NCBI RefSeq assembly: GCF_003966695.1
Contig: NZ_AP018827.1
Coordinates: 62,001 to 126,000, forward strand
Source: Asticcacaulis excentricus
GTDB taxonomy: Bacteria > Pseudomonadota > Alphaproteobacteria > Caulobacterales > Caulobacteraceae
Direction: 5' to 3'
Length of the DNA: 64,000 nt
Position 1 is the stretch's first letter. The number at the start of each line of letters is the position of its first letter. Shown piece by piece: positions 61,440 to 64,000 of this stretch. The notes under the pieces are model-generated. The model saw nothing but the letters and a program-made list of their open reading frames with translations. It was not told the origin of the DNA and did no database searches. A program made the translations under genes and the position numbers.

Positions 61440-61976
61440 ATGAATCTCGATAAGATTTCCGTCGGTCCGAACGCTCCCTGGGACATCCACGCCGTCATCG
61501 AAATTCCGCAGGGCGGTATGCCCGTCAAGTACGAAATGGATAAGGATTCCGGCGCGCTGTTCGTCGATCGCTTCCTTTACACCTCCATGTTCTATCCGGG
61601 TAACTACGGCTTTATCCCGCACACGCTGGCTGACGACGGCGACCCCTGTGACATTCTGGTGGTCGGTCCGACGCCGGTCTATCCGGGCGTAGTCATCCGT
61701 TCGCGCCCCATTGGTGTGCTGCTGATGGAAGACGAAGCGGGCAAGGACGAGAAGATTCTGGCCGTGCCGGTGGACAAGCTGCACCCCTACTACACCAATG
61801 TCTCGAGCTATCGTCAGATGCCGGCCATCATGATCGAGCAGATCACCCACTTCTTCGCCCACTACAAGGATCTCGAGAAGAACAAGGAAACCCGCGTTCT
61901 GGGCTGGGGCGATCCGGAGCAGGCCGCTCAGCTGATCCGCGAAGGTCAGGAACGTCTGGCCAAGAAGATCGGTTGA
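61440..61976 (+). CDS. ppa: inorganic pyrophosphatase (family I)
   Basis: 178 residues. The active-site signature DDGDPCDILVV (DxDxxD) with FYPGNYGFIPHTLADDGD is diagnostic. Mg-dependent, hydrolyses pyrophosphate and drives biosynthesis. Full length, followed by a strong terminator. Confidence 0.97.
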   Translation: MNLDKISVGPNAPWDIHAVIEIPQGGMPVKYEMDKDSGALFVDRFLYTSMFYPGNYGFIPHTLADDGDPCDILVVGPTPVYPGVVIRSRPIGVLLMEDEAGKDEKILAVPVDKLHPYYTNVSSYRQMPAIMIEQITHFFAHYKDLEKNKETRVLGWGDPEQAAQLIREGQERLAKKIG

Positions 61977-61997
61977 TCTTTAAAATACTACTGAAAG

Positions 61998-62023
61998 GCC
62001 CGCTGGCAACAGCGGGCTTTTTT
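61998..62023 (+). terminator. intrinsic terminator of ppa
   Basis: GCCCGCTG-GCAA-CAGCGGGC followed by TTTTTT. Confidence 0.88.
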
Positions 62024-62456
62024 GTGCGCGATTTTCAGAATTGTGAAAACAAGTCACACGATGAAATATGGATTGACCTGCCGCACAGGCCATGCAATTG
62101 TTTCTATACAAAAGGACCACGCGGTAATTTCTGCTTTTTGCGATGGCATATATTCGCAAATTTTCGCAGTCCTTTGCAAAATGGGGTCAAATTATCGGAT
62201 GAATTCGATTATTTGATCGGTTCTGTGCATGAATCTCCTGCCTGCTCAAAAATAAGCTTTAAAAATCAAATGAGAAATGGGCGCGCGCCGGTAAGACGCC
62301 TAAAGGCCGCGTTGTGGATTTCTCAGTAAACCGCATGATATTAGTCCGCGCTGGTATAACGCGTTGCGTATCCGTGGCCTGAGCGTGTGTTTGTGCGGGC
62401 CTGCGGTTTCTTCCTCCCCCAAAAATAGACTTTTCAGGTCAGAACAGAAAATACCT
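62024..62456. other. 433-bp AT-rich intergenic region
   Basis: No gene or strong structure seen. GC is low compared with the flanks. The short ORFs here have no ribosome-binding site and implausible composition. It may hold the promoter of the small gene at 62457. Confidence 0.4.
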
Positions 62457-62714
62457 ATGTCCGATAGCTCATCCGATGTGGCGTCGCGCCTCTACGCACT
62501 TGCCGTAGCCCGTGATACCGCTAACCTGGTCGATCTCGACGCCTCCCTTGCCCTTGCCCGCGCTTCGGTGCGCACGCTGATGGCCCTGTCGCCGCAGGCG
62601 GCCATGCTGATGCGTGAGTTCGCGCAGGAAGAAATCGACCGACTGCATATGGAATGCACCGAGGAATCGCATGGTTCCATCGCCATCATCCGCGATACGC
62701 TGAATATGGCCTGA
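62457..62714 (+). CDS. small conserved-type hypothetical protein
   Basis: 85 residues from ATG 62457, chosen because the residues upstream are cysteine- and arginine-rich and unlike a protein start. The sequence is helical and soluble (SRLYALAVARDTANLVDLDASLALARASVRTLMALSPQAAMLMREFAQEEIDRLH). No family recognised. A bidirectional terminator follows it. Confidence 0.6.
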   Translation: MSDSSSDVASRLYALAVARDTANLVDLDASLALARASVRTLMALSPQAAMLMREFAQEEIDRLHMECTEESHGSIAIIRDTLNMA

Positions 62715-62736
62715 GCCCTGCTCACCGGTGCAAAAC

Positions 62737-62772
62737 AAAAAAGCCCGAAGGCATTGGCCTCCGGGCTTTTTT
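62737..62772. terminator. bidirectional terminator
   Basis: AAAAAAGCCCGAAGG, a 6-base loop, CCTCCGGGCTTTTTT, with one mismatch in the stem, between the 62457 gene and the convergent DUF1508 gene. Confidence 0.85.
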
Positions 62773-62790
62773 CATGGCTTGATGCGACGC

Positions 62791-62973
62791 CTATTCGACC
62801 GTCTGATCTTCGATCTCGGCGTCCGGGCCGTTCTTCTTGATCGACTCAATGGCATTCTTGGCCGAAGCCTTGGAAGCATAGCCTTCGGTCCAGAAAATCG
62901 TCTCGGAATTATAGACGAAATAGGCGACGAATTCGCCGGCCTTGTTCTTTTTGATCAGGAACTTGTGCGCCAT
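62791..62973 (-). CDS. YegP/DUF1508-type small protein
   Basis: 60 residues. FLIKKNKAGEFVAYFVYNSETIFWTEGYASKASAKNAIESIKKNGPDAEIEDQT matches the single-copy form of the UPF0339/DUF1508 repeat, with the phrase GYxSKAxAxNAIxSIKKN. Small cytosolic protein of unknown function. Confidence 0.9.
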   Translation of the reverse strand: MAHKFLIKKNKAGEFVAYFVYNSETIFWTEGYASKASAKNAIESIKKNGPDAEIEDQTVE

Positions 62974-63059
62974 GAGAGTCTCCGTTTGTTGGCAACGCCA
63001 TCGGGCGTCGGCGTGAGGATTCTCCGCAAAGGGGATTCCGTCAAGCCCAAGTTACGAAG

Positions 63060-63422
63060 TTATCGGAAGCGTTTGAGCCCGTGGTGCCAGATCAGGCCCA
63101 GAAACCCGCCCTTGATGAATGGCAGCAGCAGCAGGGTCAGGGCGCCCATAATGGTCAGGGTCACCGGCACCACGATTTCCAGAGGGAAATTCCAGAAAAA
63201 CTCAAAGGCAAACATCGGTGCAATGACCAGATGCCCGACCAGCAGCATGGTCACATAGGCCGGGCCGTCGTCGCAGGGATAGGCCCCCAGCGGCGTCTGA
63301 CAATGGCTGCACGTATCCACCACCTTGAGATAGCCCCGGAAGGCGTGGCCTTCGCCACAGGCGGGGCAGCGGCGGCGCAGGCCGCGGGAAATGGCCGTCG
63401 AAAGTGAGGCTTTATCGGTCAT
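63060..63422 (-). CDS. DUF983 membrane protein with zinc-ribbon motif
   Basis: 120 residues. RRCPACGEGHAF and DTCSHCQTPLG form two CxxC pairs, then GPAYVTMLLVGHLVIAPMFAFEFF and VVPVTLTIMGALTLLLLPFIKGGFLG form two membrane helices. Together they are the standard DUF983 layout. Function unknown. Confidence 0.92.
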   Translation of the reverse strand: MTDKASLSTAISRGLRRRCPACGEGHAFRGYLKVVDTCSHCQTPLGAYPCDDGPAYVTMLLVGHLVIAPMFAFEFFWNFPLEIVVPVTLTIMGALTLLLLPFIKGGFLGLIWHHGLKRFR

Positions 63423-63566
63423 GGGGCCGGAACTCCGCTGTTATCGGTTCTTATCATACGCCGATATGTGGGAAACCACACGTCCCCCCGCCATGTGTAA
63501 CGCTGTCGCAGGCCTGTCGATACCGCATTGCGAGCCTTGGGTGTGATTTTACGCTTGCAAAATCAC

Positions 63567-63582
63567 ATAAAGACATCTTTAT
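63567..63582. promoter_or_regulatory. palindromic operator ATAAAGA-CA-TCTTTAT
   Basis: Perfect 7-bp inverted arms 9 bases before the ATG of the ArsR-methyltransferase gene. The sequence resembles an ArsR/SahR-type operator, fitting autoregulation. There is no clear Shine-Dalgarno between it and the start. Confidence 0.6.
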
Positions 63583-63590
63583 ATGGTTAT

Positions 63591-64000
63591 ATGAAATCGA
63601 GCGACATACTGGGCGAAGCGGCGCTGCTGGAGGCGTTAAAGGCGATGGGGGAGCCCACACGTCTGCGTCTTTTGCGTCTTTTAGCGCATGAAGAACTGTC
63701 TGTCATGGAATTGGTGCGGATTCTCAATCAGAGTCAGCCGCGCATTTCACGCCACCTCAAGCTGATGAATGAGGCCGGGGTAATTGACCGTTTTCCGGAC
63801 GGGGCCTGGGTCTTCTATCGCCTGAGTGAGCATCCGGCCCTGACGCCGTTGATTGACTCAGTTCTGACGGCGCTGGGTGATGAAAACAGCGCCGATCTTC
63901 GGGCGCTGGAAGAGGTGCGCGGTCAGCGGCTTGAGGCGGCGCAGGGCTATTTCGAAAATATCGCCCCCGTATGGGACCAGATCCGCTCGCACTACGTCGA
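63591..64000 (+). CDS. ArsR-type regulator, probably fused to a methyltransferase, 3' end outside window
   Basis: 137 residues are visible from ATG 63591. ALKAMGEPTRLRLLRLLAHEELSVMELVRILNQSQPRISRHLKLMNEAGVI is the ArsR winged helix, with RISRHLKLM as recognition helix. DGAWVFYRLS is the wing. The segment LEAAQGYFENIAPVWDQIRSHYV leads into the methyltransferase part of ArsR-SAM-methyltransferase fusions, which continues beyond the window. Alphaproteobacterial members are linked to methionine/SAH metabolism; that assignment is inference. Confidence 0.8.
   Translation, partial: MKSSDILGEAALLEALKAMGEPTRLRLLRLLAHEELSVMELVRILNQSQPRISRHLKLMNEAGVIDRFPDGAWVFYRLSEHPALTPLIDSVLTALGDENSADLRALEEVRGQRLEAAQGYFENIAPVWDQIRSHYV

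Noticed and set aside
62024..62456. short ORFs in the AT-rich gap after ppa
   Set aside because: No start with a ribosome-binding site and unusual residue composition; treated as non-coding.

Overview
The window looks like a chromosome segment of an alphaproteobacterium of the family Caulobacteraceae, most likely Asticcacaulis or a close relative. The reasons are the roughly 60% GC composition, a response regulator matching CpdR, a perfect CtrA-type box (TTAA-N7-TTAA), a fabA-fabB-fabI cluster, and a TonB receptor / tryptophan-halogenase-like / sugar-permease / ROK-kinase locus of the kind common in this family. Genus is an inference.

Layout. 1-7.2 kb holds housekeeping and signalling genes: a truncated ATP-grasp gene, a PfkB kinase, an Smr protein, a retropepsin-like/RimK fusion and a large PAS protein that ends in a histidine-kinase H-box without its histidine. 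7.37-13.58 kb is a compact integrated element in a tRNA-Gly(GCC) gene, bounded by 59-bp direct repeats. It has a tyrosine integrase, paired GCTTACC arm-type sites at both ends, an excisionase-like protein, small DNA-binding proteins, an iteron-like array and cargo of unknown function. 13.9-19.7 kb holds a 2-hydroxyacid dehydrogenase, an SH3 protein, the fabA-fabB-fabI unsaturated fatty acid cluster, a zeta-toxin-like remnant with a small partner and a metallopeptidase, and a CtrA-box small gene. 19.7-27.2 kb holds a GST, a DODA-type dioxygenase, YceI, a TonB receptor, cytidine deaminase and pyruvate kinase.

27.2-38.8 kb is a carbohydrate locus. After a nearly 1-kb structured intergenic region with a LacI-like palindrome come a TonB receptor, a halogenase-like flavoprotein, a FucP-type permease, a fructokinase-like ROK kinase, a secreted esterase and a secreted jelly-roll protein, facing a ROK repressor. 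The receptor would bring a glycan-derived substrate across the outer membrane, the permease across the inner one, and the kinase would phosphorylate it. 39.0-49.6 kb has two paralogous secreted proteins and a four-protein amidoligase-type system (Alpha-E, circularly permuted ATP-grasp, amidotransferase-like/transglutaminase fusion, transglutaminase/DUF2126). 49.6-64 kb contains a Sel1 protein, tandem SIMPL proteins, an outer-membrane barrel, a patatin, an Rrf2 regulator, a Nudix hydrolase, an EgtB-EgtD fusion, tRNA-Val, cpdR with tandemly duplicated 3' tails, an N-formylglutamate amidohydrolase, a candidate anti-Shine-Dalgarno sRNA, pyrophosphatase, small conserved proteins and a partial ArsR-methyltransferase.

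Most notable non-coding signals are two copies of a 125-bp repeat with terminal inverted repeats and an internal stem kept by paired changes, the ~85-nt sRNA candidate at about 60.2 kb, and the iteron-like array in the island. Domain and family calls come from reading the protein sequences; no database search was run.
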